Below are positions 34,499 to 43,010 of a stretch of DNA of 64,000 bases, piece by piece. The position numbers were made by a program, and so were the translations under genes. Under the pieces are notes generated by a model, which was not told the origin of the DNA, searched no databases, and saw nothing but the letters and a program-made list of their open reading frames with translations. The first letter of the stretch is position 1. Each line of letters begins with the position of its first letter. The DNA is from JBGAHD01 sp044226395 (lineage in GTDB: Bacteria; Pseudomonadota; Gammaproteobacteria; Xanthomonadales; Ahniellaceae): the NCBI GenBank assembly GCA_044226395.1, contig JBGAHD010000003.1, positions 868,001 to 932,000 on the forward strand. The letters run 5' to 3'.

Positions 34499-34742
34499 TC
34501 CAAGCGGTCTCGACGCATCACGATCGCCCACGCCAATCGCGCCACGCGTACTCGTCGAGCGCGTCGTGTCATCGCGATGAGCTGCTTCTCGCAGCCAGCA
34601 CGAGTTTGTTTCTTGCGCGCGCGAAGACGCTCGATAAGCCTCGCGTTCGGCGAATTCGTGCGCGATGCACGACATCGGGTTCGTGCGCGCGAGCGGCTGG
34701 CAAGCACGCCGGCCACACTCTGCTTTATCAAAGGAGAAAGAC

Positions 34743-35573
34743 ATGAAAGGAAACACGAAGATCACCTTCGCGCTGGCCCTGCTCGGCGGCCTCGCTGCCC
34801 CGGCGTGGGCGGCATCGAACGATGAGGTATCGGCGCAGGAACTGAAGATGCTCGGCGCGCTGGCACCAAACGCGACCAGCTGGTCGAAACTGAGCGACGG
34901 CGTCTTTCTCGACGCGCGACCGGGCGGCGAAGCGATGAAGGTATATGCCGGCGAAGCGGGCGCGCGCGCCTATTTGGCCGTGCTGCGTGACGAACTGACC
35001 CGCTCGATCGTGGCCGAGTCGGTCGGCGGCGCCAAGGCGCGCGCCAATGCGGTGGCGACCAGCGGAAAGCTCGCCACCGAGATCGCGCGTCTCGAAGCGG
35101 GGCAGGGCGGTGTCGGCACGCTCGGCAAGGCCAACTACACGCGCGTGTACACCACCAACTCGCCGCAGGCCTGCAGCGTGTTCTACGGGCTGGATTCGAC
35201 GTTCACCGCCAACACGCAGAGTGTTGTCGATACGCCTACCGCGGTCGCGCATTCGTATGTGTCCAGCGTGGGCTTCGGGCCGTACCCGCCGGGTCCCTAC
35301 AATGTCTATCGCTCGGTGTACGCGCAAGTGGGGCCGAACGCGCAGTTCGCGTCGACGCAGGGCTACTTCGATGACTTCTCGGCGCAGTCGGTCGACCTGG
35401 TCTTCTCGGGCTACTGCGACATGGAGACCCGTCATGTCGTCGATGCGTTCTGCGGCTCATCGCCGGTGTTCGAGACGTTCTTCGCGATCACGCGCACGCA
35501 AACTTGCGCAGGCGTGATCAACAACTCGCCGCCGGGCACCACGATCGAGCAGTTCTCCGGCATGGTCCAGTAA
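34743..35573 (+). CDS. Secreted protein of unknown function
   Basis: The 276-residue product has a Sec signal peptide (about 1-23, cleavage after AWA) and a strong AAGGAG ribosome site. The mature part starts with a helical region (about 30-130) and continues with a Tyr/Thr/Ser-rich part carrying spaced cysteines (CSVFYG, GYCDME, AFCGSS, TQTCAG), probably forming disulphides. I do not recognise the family. It lies between the intact sigma-54 activator gene and the modC remnant, the place where the duplicated molybdopterin-protein gene would be expected, so it may have arrived by insertion or replacement. Confidence 0.82.
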   Translation: MKGNTKITFALALLGGLAAPAWAASNDEVSAQELKMLGALAPNATSWSKLSDGVFLDARPGGEAMKVYAGEAGARAYLAVLRDELTRSIVAESVGGAKARANAVATSGKLATEIARLEAGQGGVGTLGKANYTRVYTTNSPQACSVFYGLDSTFTANTQSVVDTPTAVAHSYVSSVGFGPYPPGPYNVYRSVYAQVGPNAQFASTQGYFDDFSAQSVDLVFSGYCDMETRHVVDAFCGSSPVFETFFAITRTQTCAGVINNSPPGTTIEQFSGMVQ

Positions 35574-35644
35574 GCGAGACTCCCGCCCGCGGCCTTGGCG
35601 CGGGCGGACTTGCGTGGTTGGCGCGACGAGGTGTCGCGCCAACT

Positions 35645-36030
35645 TCACGCCTCGGGCGCCTCGTCTTCCGTGGACAGACGGCCTTGTTCCATGCGCCAAA
35701 CTGAATCGGCCAGATAGTCGATCTCGGCGCGCGCAGGGGTGACATAGATCATCGGAATGCGCGCTTCTTCTTCTACTCGGCGCAGGAGCTGCAGGGTCCG
35801 CTGTCTCAAGCGTTCATCGGGCGAGGGCAAGGGGTCGTCGAGCAGAAGCACGCGCGGCGAGTACAGCAAGACGCGCCACGGAGCCACGCAATGACGCTCG
35901 ACGCCGGACAACAGGGCCTGGCGCCGACCAACACACCACGCGCGTCGTCGAACAAGACGTCGTCGCCCAGGCGCAAGTGACCGCGATCGGGCCGCGACAA
36001 GCCCGCGATCAAGCCCGGCGTGTTCGTCTG
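35645..36030 (-). pseudogene. Remnant of a duplicated modC
   Basis: Two pieces of a ModC-like ATPase can be read in different frames on the minus strand. The C-terminal piece (35645 to about 35920) has LLSGVERHCVAPWR, LLYSPRVLLLDDP and IPMIYVTPARAEIDYLAD, matching LLSGGERQRVALGR, LLYSPRVLMLDEP and LPMLYVSHARAEIDYLAD of the intact gene at 36781-37485. The N-terminal piece (about 35925-36030) has LIAGLSRPDRGHLRLGDDVL, matching the region after Walker A. About 180 bases between them are missing and the frame shifts; Walker A itself is lost. The signature SGGE is changed to SGVE and the H-loop His to Pro, so it cannot be a working ATPase. Confidence 0.85.
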
Positions 36031-36092
36031 GTTGGTACTCGTGAGAAATTGAAACGTGGCGCGCATTCAATGGTCGCCGCGGCGCCAACGAT

Positions 36093-36268
36093 GTGCCGCA
36101 CGCCTTGTCTGGCAACTCGGACGCCATGGTCGACGTCGCCGAGCGCCAAGGCAACTTCGCTGCCTTCTTCGACGCGCTCTGGGGCAAATGTCACGCCACG
36201 CGGGAACTGCAATGGTCGCGGATAGCGCCCTATCTCAAGATGACCAAGTACCAGATCGCACTCGGCCA
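36093..36268 (+). pseudogene. Remnant of the 3' end of a duplicated sigma-54 activator
   Basis: The frame encodes MPHALSGNSDAMVDVAERQ, then FFDALWGKCHATRELQWSR and LKMTKYQI. These line up without gaps with the last 55 or so residues of the activator ending at 34498 (LPATLTG..., RWNKCRAAQELHWSRMT, RKMSKYCI). The AAA+ domain is absent, so the copy is not functional. It ends 6 bases before the stop of the molybdopterin-domain gene on the other strand. Confidence 0.8.
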
Positions 36269-36274
36269 TGGCGA

Positions 36275-36781
36275 CTATCGCGGCACGGCGTCGACCAAGT
36301 CGACGCGCGTGACCTGACGCACGCCGCGGCCGCCGCGTTTTTCATCGCCGACCACGAGGCGAAACGGCCCTTCCTTCGCGTCGAGCGGCGCGTTGTCGCG
36401 CATATCGACCAGATACACCGGCGCGTGGCCGAAACCTTCGTCGAGTTCGGCCAGCGAGAACACCGCGCGATAGCCATCGGCGGCGGTCACCAGCAGAAAC
36501 TTCGTCAAGTGCGGACCGCGCAGGTCCTCGTCGAGCGGCGCGCCCGCGCGACGCAGGAACTCGAGCAGACGCACGCCTTCGAAGCGCGCGAGCTTGCCGT
36601 GAACGGGCACCGTGATTAATTCATGCGGCAATGCCGCTAGTTCCGACGCCGTCAACGTGAAGGGTTTATCGAAGCCGCCCCCGAAGATCACGCTATTCGA
36701 CGCGGTCGTGTCATCGGCCGAATGCGCTGGCGCGGCGACGAGACAGGTGATCAACAAAACGAGGGTGGAGAGCAAACGCAT
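36275..36781 (-). CDS. Periplasmic molybdopterin-oxidoreductase-fold protein of the mod operon
   Basis: The 168-residue product has a signal peptide (about 1-22, cleavage after AHS) and a domain resembling the sulfite-oxidase molybdopterin-binding fold: FTLTASELAALP, then LLEFLRRAGAP and LLVTAADGYRAVFSLAEL. The mature protein has no cysteine, so the thiolate molybdenum ligand of sulfite oxidases is missing. It may bind a cofactor or molybdate without catalysis, or have a chaperone role; this is inference. Its ATG overlaps the modC stop by one base, so it is the last gene of the modABC operon, which supports a link to molybdenum. Confidence 0.75.
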   Translation of the reverse strand: MRLLSTLVLLITCLVAAPAHSADDTTASNSVIFGGGFDKPFTLTASELAALPHELITVPVHGKLARFEGVRLLEFLRRAGAPLDEDLRGPHLTKFLLVTAADGYRAVFSLAELDEGFGHAPVYLVDMRDNAPLDAKEGPFRLVVGDEKRGGRGVRQVTRVDLVDAVPR

Positions 36782-37485
36782 CAGGGACTCCGATTCGGCG
36801 CGGTCGCCGATGCCAATGGGGTGGCCGCGTCGGCGGCCGTGCTTTCCGGCGTGAGCAACTCGCCGTGCTCGATGCGCCACACGGTATCGGCCAGATAGTC
36901 GATCTCGGCGCGCGCGTGACTGACATAGAGCATGGGCAAGCGCGTTTCATCCTTCACGCGGCGCAGAAAGGGCAGGATCTGTTGCTTCAAGCGCTCGTCG
37001 AGCGAGGACAATGGCTCGTCGAGCATCAGCACGCGCGGTGAGTACAACAAGGCACGACCCAAGGCCACGCGTTGACGCTCGCCACCCGACAGTAGCGTCG
37101 GGCGACGATCGAGCAGATGGCCGATCTCGAGCAGTTCCAGGACCGCGTCGAGTTCGAAGCGCCGCTCCTCCGGCCGCAATTGCCGATGACCGTAGAGCAG
37201 ATTCGCGCGCACGCTCAGATGCGGAAACAACTGCCCGTCCTGAAACACCAGACCCAGATGCCGTCGCCACGCCGGCACGAACACGCCGCGCGCGTGATCG
37301 AACAAGACATCATCGCCGAGTTTCAACTCGCCACCATCGGGGCGCAACAGCCCCGCGAGCAAGGCCAGCAGGGTGCTCTTGCCCGCGCCCGAAGGCCCGA
37401 CGATGCCGGTCACGCCCGGACGCATGCGCGCGCGGGCCCGCAAGGTGAAGTCGCCACGCGTGTAGTGCAAGGACAAATCAAACAC
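36781..37485 (-). CDS. modC: Molybdate ABC transporter ATP-binding protein (short form)
   Basis: The ATPase of the molybdate importer. It has Walker A GPSGAGKST, Q-loop LVFQDGQLFP, signature LLSGGERQRVALGRAL, Walker B LMLDEPLSSLD and the H-loop VSHARAE. At 234 residues it lacks the C-terminal molybdate-binding (MOP/TOBE) domain of E. coli ModC (about 350 residues), so feedback by bound molybdate is not expected. The GTG at 37485 is chosen because the N terminus (FDLSLHYTRGDFTL) then matches the family and it overlaps modB by 8 bases; the frame is open to 37551. A broken second copy lies at 35645-36030. Confidence 0.92.
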   Translation of the reverse strand: MFDLSLHYTRGDFTLRARARMRPGVTGIVGPSGAGKSTLLALLAGLLRPDGGELKLGDDVLFDHARGVFVPAWRRHLGLVFQDGQLFPHLSVRANLLYGHRQLRPEERRFELDAVLELLEIGHLLDRRPTLLSGGERQRVALGRALLYSPRVLMLDEPLSSLDERLKQQILPFLRRVKDETRLPMLYVSHARAEIDYLADTVWRIEHGELLTPESTAADAATPLASATAPNRSP

Positions 37486-38194
37486 GATCGTGCCGATGAT
37501 CGCGCAGGCCGAGCGTGCGCTCGGCGCGTCGCCCGAAGGCATGACAAGCAAACAGCGCCGCCACCGCCAGCGCGATCGACAACACGCTCAGCCGCAAGGC
37601 CGCGGCTTCGCCATCGGGCACTTGCGTGAGGCTGTAGATCGCCAGCGGCAAGGTGCGCGTCTGACCGGGAATATTGCCGACGAAGGCCATGGTCGCGCCG
37701 AATTCGCCGAGACTGCGCGAGAAGCACATCACGGCGCCCGCGAGAATGCCCGGCAGCGCCAGCGGCAACGAGATCGTCATGAACACGCGCCATGGCGGCG
37801 CGCCGAGCGTGGTCGCGGCCTTCTCGATGCGCGCGTCGATCAAGCGAAACGCGAGACGGATCGGCTGCACCAGCAAGGGAAACGCCATCACCGCCGAAGC
37901 CACGACCGCGCCTTTCCAATCAAAGGCGAGCACCAGACCAAAATGCGCCTCGAGCCACGCGCCGATCGGTCCACGCCGACCCAAGAGCAGCAAGAGCACA
38001 TAGCCCGGCACCACGGGCGGCAAGACCATGGGCAATTGCACCAGCACGTCGACGAGAAACTTGCCGCGAAACTCATGCCGCTCCAACCACCATGCCAAAG
38101 CAATGCCCAAAGGCAAACTCGTCAGCGCCGCGCACGTCGCGACGCGCGCCGACAGCGCCAAGGCTTGCCATTCCTCGGGCGTGAGCCAGGCCAT
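37478..38194 (-). CDS. modB: Molybdate ABC transporter permease
   Basis: The inner-membrane channel of the molybdate importer. The 238-residue product has five to six membrane segments and the permease EAA-type loop AATTLGAPPWRVFMTISLPL, which docks on ModC. The segment SLGEFGATMAFVGNIPGQTR is characteristic of ModB. Its ATG overlaps the modA stop by one base; the frame is open far upstream inside modA. Order modA-modB-modC with overlaps shows one message. Confidence 0.94.
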   Translation of the reverse strand: MAWLTPEEWQALALSARVATCAALTSLPLGIALAWWLERHEFRGKFLVDVLVQLPMVLPPVVPGYVLLLLLGRRGPIGAWLEAHFGLVLAFDWKGAVVASAVMAFPLLVQPIRLAFRLIDARIEKAATTLGAPPWRVFMTISLPLALPGILAGAVMCFSRSLGEFGATMAFVGNIPGQTRTLPLAIYSLTQVPDGEAAALRLSVLSIALAVAALFACHAFGRRAERTLGLRDHRHDRV

Positions 38195-38952
38195 CAGGGT
38201 TGCGGCGTGGTGAAGCCGTGGCGCGCGAAGATCGCGCGCGCTTCGTCGCCGCGCAGAAACTCGAGAAACGCGCGCGCCTCGGACCGGGCCTCGCGCGTCA
38301 GCGCGAAGGGATAGACGATGGCGCGATGCGTGCGCGCGGGAAACTCGCCCAGCACCTCGACCCGCGTGCTGACGCGCGCGTCGGTCGCATAGACAATCCC
38401 CGCCGCGCATTCGCCGCGCTCGACGAAGGCCAGCGCGGCCCGCACGTCTTCCGTGCCGACAATCCGCGCTTCGATCGCGGGCCACCAGCCGAGCGCGGTC
38501 AGCGCTTGCTGGGCATAGATGCCCACGGGCACCACGCCGGGTTCGCCCGTGCACAGCTTGCCGTCAAACGCCTTCGCGAAATCGAAGTCGGGCGCGAAGG
38601 TCACCGGAAAGGCCGCGCGCTTCGGCGCGATCAAGACCAGGGCATTGCCGAGCAGATCGATGCGGGTTTCGGTGGCGATGCGGTCGCGCTGTTCGAGATA
38701 GTCCATCCACGTGCCATCGGCCGAGGCGAAGACATCGACCGGCGCACCGGCCTCGATCTGACGCGCCAGCGCCGAGGACCCGCCATAGGCGATCACCGGT
38801 TGCGGATGCCCGTGCGTTTGCCATTGACTCGCCACGTCGTCGAGCGCGGTGGTGAGACTCGCGGCCGCGAACACGCGCGTGGGTTCCTCGGCGCGCGCCG
38901 CGCCGAAGATCATCAGGCATCCCAGGCCTATCACTATGAACTTCGCGCGCAT
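38194..38952 (-). CDS. modA: Periplasmic molybdate-binding protein
   Basis: The periplasmic receptor that delivers molybdate or tungstate to ModB. The 252-residue protein has a signal peptide (about 1-21, cleavage after ARA), the ligand-site VFAAASLTTALDDVA near 27-41 and FAYGGSS-like IAYGGSSALARQI near 55-67, then GAPVDVFASAD near 70-80 and GECAAGIVYATDA in the second lobe. The ATG at 38952 is chosen because it directly begins the signal peptide and has GGGA 7 bases upstream; in-frame ATGs at 38976 and 39000 are alternatives. No ModE regulator is nearby and no ModE-like site is evident. Confidence 0.93.
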   Translation of the reverse strand: MRAKFIVIGLGCLMIFGAARAEEPTRVFAAASLTTALDDVASQWQTHGHPQPVIAYGGSSALARQIEAGAPVDVFASADGTWMDYLEQRDRIATETRIDLLGNALVLIAPKRAAFPVTFAPDFDFAKAFDGKLCTGEPGVVPVGIYAQQALTALGWWPAIEARIVGTEDVRAALAFVERGECAAGIVYATDARVSTRVEVLGEFPARTHRAIVYPFALTREARSEARAFLEFLRGDEARAIFARHGFTTPQP

Positions 38953-39022
38953 CCGCGTTCCCACCCATCGCGCCATTGTCGAGGGCTGTCGTTTTACCAC
39001 GCGCGTGGTGAAGCGACGGCGC

Positions 39023-40294
39023 TCAGCGCTTAGGCTCGGGCATGCGCACGAGGGCGTACAACGTGATCGACGCCGCGACCACGAGGTAATAGCCCACCGC
39101 GTCCAGACCGTAGCGACCCGCCAACCATGTCGCGATATAGGGCGCGAGCGAGGCCCCGAAAATCCCGGCCAGATTGAACGCGACCGAGGCGCCCGTGTAA
39201 CGCACGGCCGTGGGAAACATCTCTGACAACAAGGTGCCCAGCGGCGCGTAAGTCACGCCCATCAACGCCAGGCCCAGACCCAGGCCCAGCATCACGCCCC
39301 AATCGCTGCCCGAACCAATCAAGGCGCCGAAGAACACACCGAACACGATGATCGAGATCGTCGCGACCTGCAGCACGCGGATGCGACCCGAAGCATCGGA
39401 CAGATGCGCCGACATGGGAATGGTCAGGCCGAAGAACAGCACGCCGAGCATCTGCATGCTCAAGAAGCGTTCGCGCGAGTAGCCCAGTTGCGTCGTGCCC
39501 CAGCTCAGCGTGAACACCGTCATCAGATAGAACAGCACGAAGGTCGCCAAGGCAACGGCCGTGCCCAGCATCAAGGACTGTCGATGCTCCTTGAACACGG
39601 TGATCATCGGCAGGCGCACGCGTTCGGCGCGCGCCACCGTGGCGACGAAGGCGGGCGTTTCCTGGATGCGCAAGCGCACCCACAACCCGACCAGCACCAG
39701 CACCGCGCTCGCGAGAAACGGCAAGCGCCAGCCCCAGGCGAGGAACTGCGCGTCATCGAGAAAGTGAGTCAGCAACAGAAAACTGCCGGTCGAGGCGATG
39801 AAGCCCAGCGGCGCGCCCAGTTGCGGGAACATGCCGTACCACGCGCGGCGATGCGGCGGCGCGTTCTCGATCGCCAGCAAGACCGCGCCGCCCCATTCAC
39901 CGCCCAGGCCCAGGCCCTGACCGAGTCGGCACAGGGCCAAGGCGATCGGCGCCGCGATGCCGATCGATGCATACGTGGGCAACAGACCGATCATCACGGT
40001 CGAGATGCCCATGGTCAGCAAGGATGCGACCAGGGTCGCCTTACGGCCGATGCGATCGCCGAAGTGACCGAACACGGCCGAACCGATCGGTCGCGCGAAG
40101 AAGGCCAGCGCGAAGGTCGCCAACGATTGCAGGGTCGCCGTGCCGGGATTGCCGACGGGAAAGAACAGCTTCGGAAACACCAGGACGGCGGCCGTCGCGT
40201 AGATGTAGAAATCGAAGAACTCGATCGTGGTGCCGATCAAGCTGGCGAACAGGATGCGAGTCGGTGACGGCGGCCGCTGCTTTTTGCTGGACAT
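39023..40294 (-). CDS. MFS transporter, metabolite:H+ symporter (MHS) family
   Basis: A 423-residue carrier with 12 predicted membrane segments. The motifs are those of the MHS branch (ShiA, ProP, KgtP): GTTIEFFDFYIYATAA near 21-36, GHFGDRIGRK in the loop between helices 2 and 3, and RLGQGLGLGGEWGGAVLL in helix 4. The family imports organic acids, betaines or shikimate together with protons. The substrate cannot be deduced and no metabolic gene lies next to it. It is read in the same direction as modABC but 70 bp upstream of modA, and probably has its own promoter. Confidence 0.9.
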   Translation of the reverse strand: MSSKKQRPPSPTRILFASLIGTTIEFFDFYIYATAAVLVFPKLFFPVGNPGTATLQSLATFALAFFARPIGSAVFGHFGDRIGRKATLVASLLTMGISTVMIGLLPTYASIGIAAPIALALCRLGQGLGLGGEWGGAVLLAIENAPPHRRAWYGMFPQLGAPLGFIASTGSFLLLTHFLDDAQFLAWGWRLPFLASAVLVLVGLWVRLRIQETPAFVATVARAERVRLPMITVFKEHRQSLMLGTAVALATFVLFYLMTVFTLSWGTTQLGYSRERFLSMQMLGVLFFGLTIPMSAHLSDASGRIRVLQVATISIIVFGVFFGALIGSGSDWGVMLGLGLGLALMGVTYAPLGTLLSEMFPTAVRYTGASVAFNLAGIFGASLAPYIATWLAGRYGLDAVGYYLVVAASITLYALVRMPEPKR

Positions 40295-40360
40295 CGAAGG
40301 ATTCCCGGCGAATTCGCTCGATTCTGCCAGTGTCGCGCGGGTATCGGTAATAGCCGCGCG

Positions 40361-41938
40361 CTATTCGAAGCCGTTGGCGAAGGCGATGTCGGTGTTGTCG
40401 AGCTCGTAACTGCCGCGATCGACCGCGCCTACGCGCGCCACGCCGCGCGCGTCGGTGGTGGGCACTTCGGTCGCGCTCACGCCGGTGTTGATCGCGGGCG
40501 AACCCGCGCTCAAGGCCAAGGTCGGCACCAAGCCGCCATGATTGCCCGCGGCCGCCGGCAATTGCGGATCGGCGAAGGTACTGCCGGCCGCGACCGCGAT
40601 CTCGGTACCGCCACCCATGGGACGCGTCATCGGCCACTGAAGATTACCGCCGCCATCGGCCGCGGCCGTGTTCTGGATGTTCCAGTTCACGAAGCGATTG
40701 CCGCCGGTGTTGTTGGCGAACACGGTGTTGGTCAGACGCAGTTGATTGGGCGTGCCGATCGAAATCCCCGCAGCGAAGGCGGCGGTCGAGACATTGTTGG
40801 CGATCGTGGTGTTGATCACATTGATCGGCACGGCGTTGCTCAAGGCCATGGCCGCGCCCAGACCCGCGCGCGCGACATTGCCCGAGAACGTGCCATTGCG
40901 GATCGTGCCCGGCGCATTGCCGGCGACGAACAAACCGCCGAAGCCATTGGCCTCGTTGTTGAGAAAACTCACGCGCTCCATCGCCCACGGCCCGTCCTGA
41001 ATGTACGCGCCGCCGGTGTGTTCCGCGTTCGACAACTGGCGATTGCCGTCGAACACCACGTCCTCGAAGCGCGTGCGACTGGTCTGGTCGTACATCACGC
41101 TGAAGAAACCACCGCCGAAGGCATTCGAATCATTGCCGACGAAGCGCGTGCGACAGATATCGACCAAGCGATCGGCGCCATCCACGCCCAACGCGCCGGC
41201 ATTGCCGCCATTGCCCGGATTGCCGCCCGTGCCGATGGCGTGATTGCCCTGAAACACGCTGTCGACGATGTTCACGCGCAAACTGCCCAGCGAATACGCC
41301 GCGCCGCCATTGCTGCCCGAGTTGTTCTGGAACTGGCAATTGCCGATGTCGATGCGGTTCAACAGCTCGCCGTAGAAGGCCCCGCCGCCATCGTCCTGGG
41401 AACTGGCATCGAGCGGCGCGTTGCTGGCATCGATGCGGCAATTGACCAGCTTCAACTGCACCTTGTGCGGAAACTCGCTGGCGTGCTGCTTGTAGATCGC
41501 GCCGCCGCGGCCCTCGGTCGTGCGGCCCTGGGTCAGCGCGATGTTCTGCAAGGTCACGCGAAAGATCGGCGCGTTCTGCGCCGGATTGGGGTTGACGATC
41601 CGCAGGATGCGCCGCGCGTTGCCGCCCGAAAGCGTGATCAAGCCACCGCCGTCGAGCACCGTGGCCTTGCTGGCGGTCAAGGTTTGCGTGACCACGATCG
41701 TGCTCGGGCTCGCGCCTTGATCGAGTCGGATCACGCCGCCCACATCGAGCGCCGCCTGCAATTGCGCCGTGTTGATGCTGCCGGGCGTGCCATTGCCGAG
41801 CACCGTCGCGCCGGTCAGCGGTTCCACGGTGACGGGCTCGCAGAAACTCTGCGCGCGCGCGGCGAACGCGGGCAGCAGGGCCAGCAGCGCGATCGCGCCG
41901 GGCTTCAAACAACGGTCGAACACGGTCGCGGGCTTCAT
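40361..41938 (-). CDS. Secreted right-handed beta-helix protein
   Basis: A 525-residue exported protein with a signal peptide (about 1-30). The body is built of beta-helix turns rich in Gly and Asn, for example CRIDASNAPLD, CQFQNNSGSNGGAAY, VFQGNHAIGTGG, TIANNVSTAAFAAG and VFANNTGGNRF. The region ending in SPAINTGV followed by DARGVARVGAVDRGSYEL matches the choice-of-anchor-Q type ending seen in many polysaccharide-binding or adhesin-like proteins. The last residues are IAFANGFE, a tail also met in secreted proteins of Lysobacterales. No catalytic motif of pectate lyases is seen. Probably surface-exposed or secreted; ligand unknown. Confidence 0.85.
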   Translation of the reverse strand: MKPATVFDRCLKPGAIALLALLPAFAARAQSFCEPVTVEPLTGATVLGNGTPGSINTAQLQAALDVGGVIRLDQGASPSTIVVTQTLTASKATVLDGGGLITLSGGNARRILRIVNPNPAQNAPIFRVTLQNIALTQGRTTEGRGGAIYKQHASEFPHKVQLKLVNCRIDASNAPLDASSQDDGGGAFYGELLNRIDIGNCQFQNNSGSNGGAAYSLGSLRVNIVDSVFQGNHAIGTGGNPGNGGNAGALGVDGADRLVDICRTRFVGNDSNAFGGGFFSVMYDQTSRTRFEDVVFDGNRQLSNAEHTGGAYIQDGPWAMERVSFLNNEANGFGGLFVAGNAPGTIRNGTFSGNVARAGLGAAMALSNAVPINVINTTIANNVSTAAFAAGISIGTPNQLRLTNTVFANNTGGNRFVNWNIQNTAAADGGGNLQWPMTRPMGGGTEIAVAAGSTFADPQLPAAAGNHGGLVPTLALSAGSPAINTGVSATEVPTTDARGVARVGAVDRGSYELDNTDIAFANGFE

Positions 41939-42007
41939 GCGCCGCAGTCTAGCCCCGCGGTCCTTCGATGCAAGCGCGGCGCGCGCGATCCGTGACCGCG
42001 GCCTCGT

Positions 42008-42838
42008 CTACGCCGATGCTTGCGCCAACCACGCGCGCGGCGATTGCCCGCACAGCGCACTGAACGCGCGCGACAGCGCCGCCGTGCTGCCATAGCCCAC
42101 CGCGCCGGCCACGAACTTCAGCGCCTGACCTTCGCGCAACAAAGTCTGCGCCACGCAGATGCGATAGCGCGCCAGATAGTCGCCCGGCGTCGCGCCCACG
42201 GCCTCGTGAAAACACGCGGCGAAATGACTGCGCGACATGCCCGCGCGCTCGCCCAGGCTTTCGAGCGTCCATGGCGATTGCGGTGATTCGTGCATCGCGA
42301 CGAGGGCTTTCGCCAGGCGCGGATGCGCCATGCCCGCGAGCAGACCGTGCTCGACCGCGCCGGTGTTCATCAGATGCCGCAGCAGATACACGATCACCAC
42401 CTCGAACAAGCGATCGACCACGCGTTGTCGGCCGCAGCGTTGCGCGAAGGCTTCGGCGAACAGCAGATCGAGCAGGCTCGCGGCCTCGCCCAGTTCGCTC
42501 AAGGGCAGCACCACCATCTCGGGCAAGGCGCTCGCGAGCGGATTGATGCGGGCCGCGACGAAACGCACGTGCGCGCAGGCCATGTCGGCGCCGCGCGCGG
42601 CGTCGGTGATGAAGCGATGCGCTTTCGGGCGCGGATAAAAGATCAAGGTCGGTCCTTCGACCGTGCGCCGCTGACCGCGTCGCGGTCCGTGCACGACGTC
42701 CACTTCGCCGCGCTTGATCAGATGCAGCTGACCGGCGTCGGGCAACAGCGGCAGATCGTTCACGCCACACAAGGCGCCGGAGTGAAACAGCTCGGCGCTG
42801 ACCGAAAAGCGGTGGAGCAGGGCACTGAGGCGATCCAT
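42008..42838 (-). CDS. AraC-family transcriptional regulator with cupin-type sensor domain
   Basis: A 276-residue regulator. The N-terminal half (about 10-170) resembles the cupin domain found in AraC proteins that act with small reductases and AhpD-like proteins. The C-terminal half has two helix-turn-helix motifs: LESLGERAGMSRSHFAACF and, after LREGQALKFVAGAVGYGS, the typical AALSRAFSALCGQSPRAW end. The ATG at 42838 gives the usual start MDRLSALL; the frame is open to 42868 and neither start has a good ribosome site. It is divergent from the AhpD-like gene at 43011, which it probably controls. Confidence 0.9.
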   Translation of the reverse strand: MDRLSALLHRFSVSAELFHSGALCGVNDLPLLPDAGQLHLIKRGEVDVVHGPRRGQRRTVEGPTLIFYPRPKAHRFITDAARGADMACAHVRFVAARINPLASALPEMVVLPLSELGEAASLLDLLFAEAFAQRCGRQRVVDRLFEVVIVYLLRHLMNTGAVEHGLLAGMAHPRLAKALVAMHESPQSPWTLESLGERAGMSRSHFAACFHEAVGATPGDYLARYRICVAQTLLREGQALKFVAGAVGYGSTAALSRAFSALCGQSPRAWLAQASA

Positions 42839-43010
42839 GGCGAAATCAGACGATGAGTGATGTTTCAAATACTAACCGTGATCCATCGTCCGGGAACAGG
42901 GCCTAGAGTGTGTCCCACAGCGCGAGCTGCTCGCGGCCCCGGCCGAACGGCCGGCAAGGGCAGACGCGGATCGTCGTTCCTCACTCATCGTCATCTATAA
43001 GGAGTCAGTC

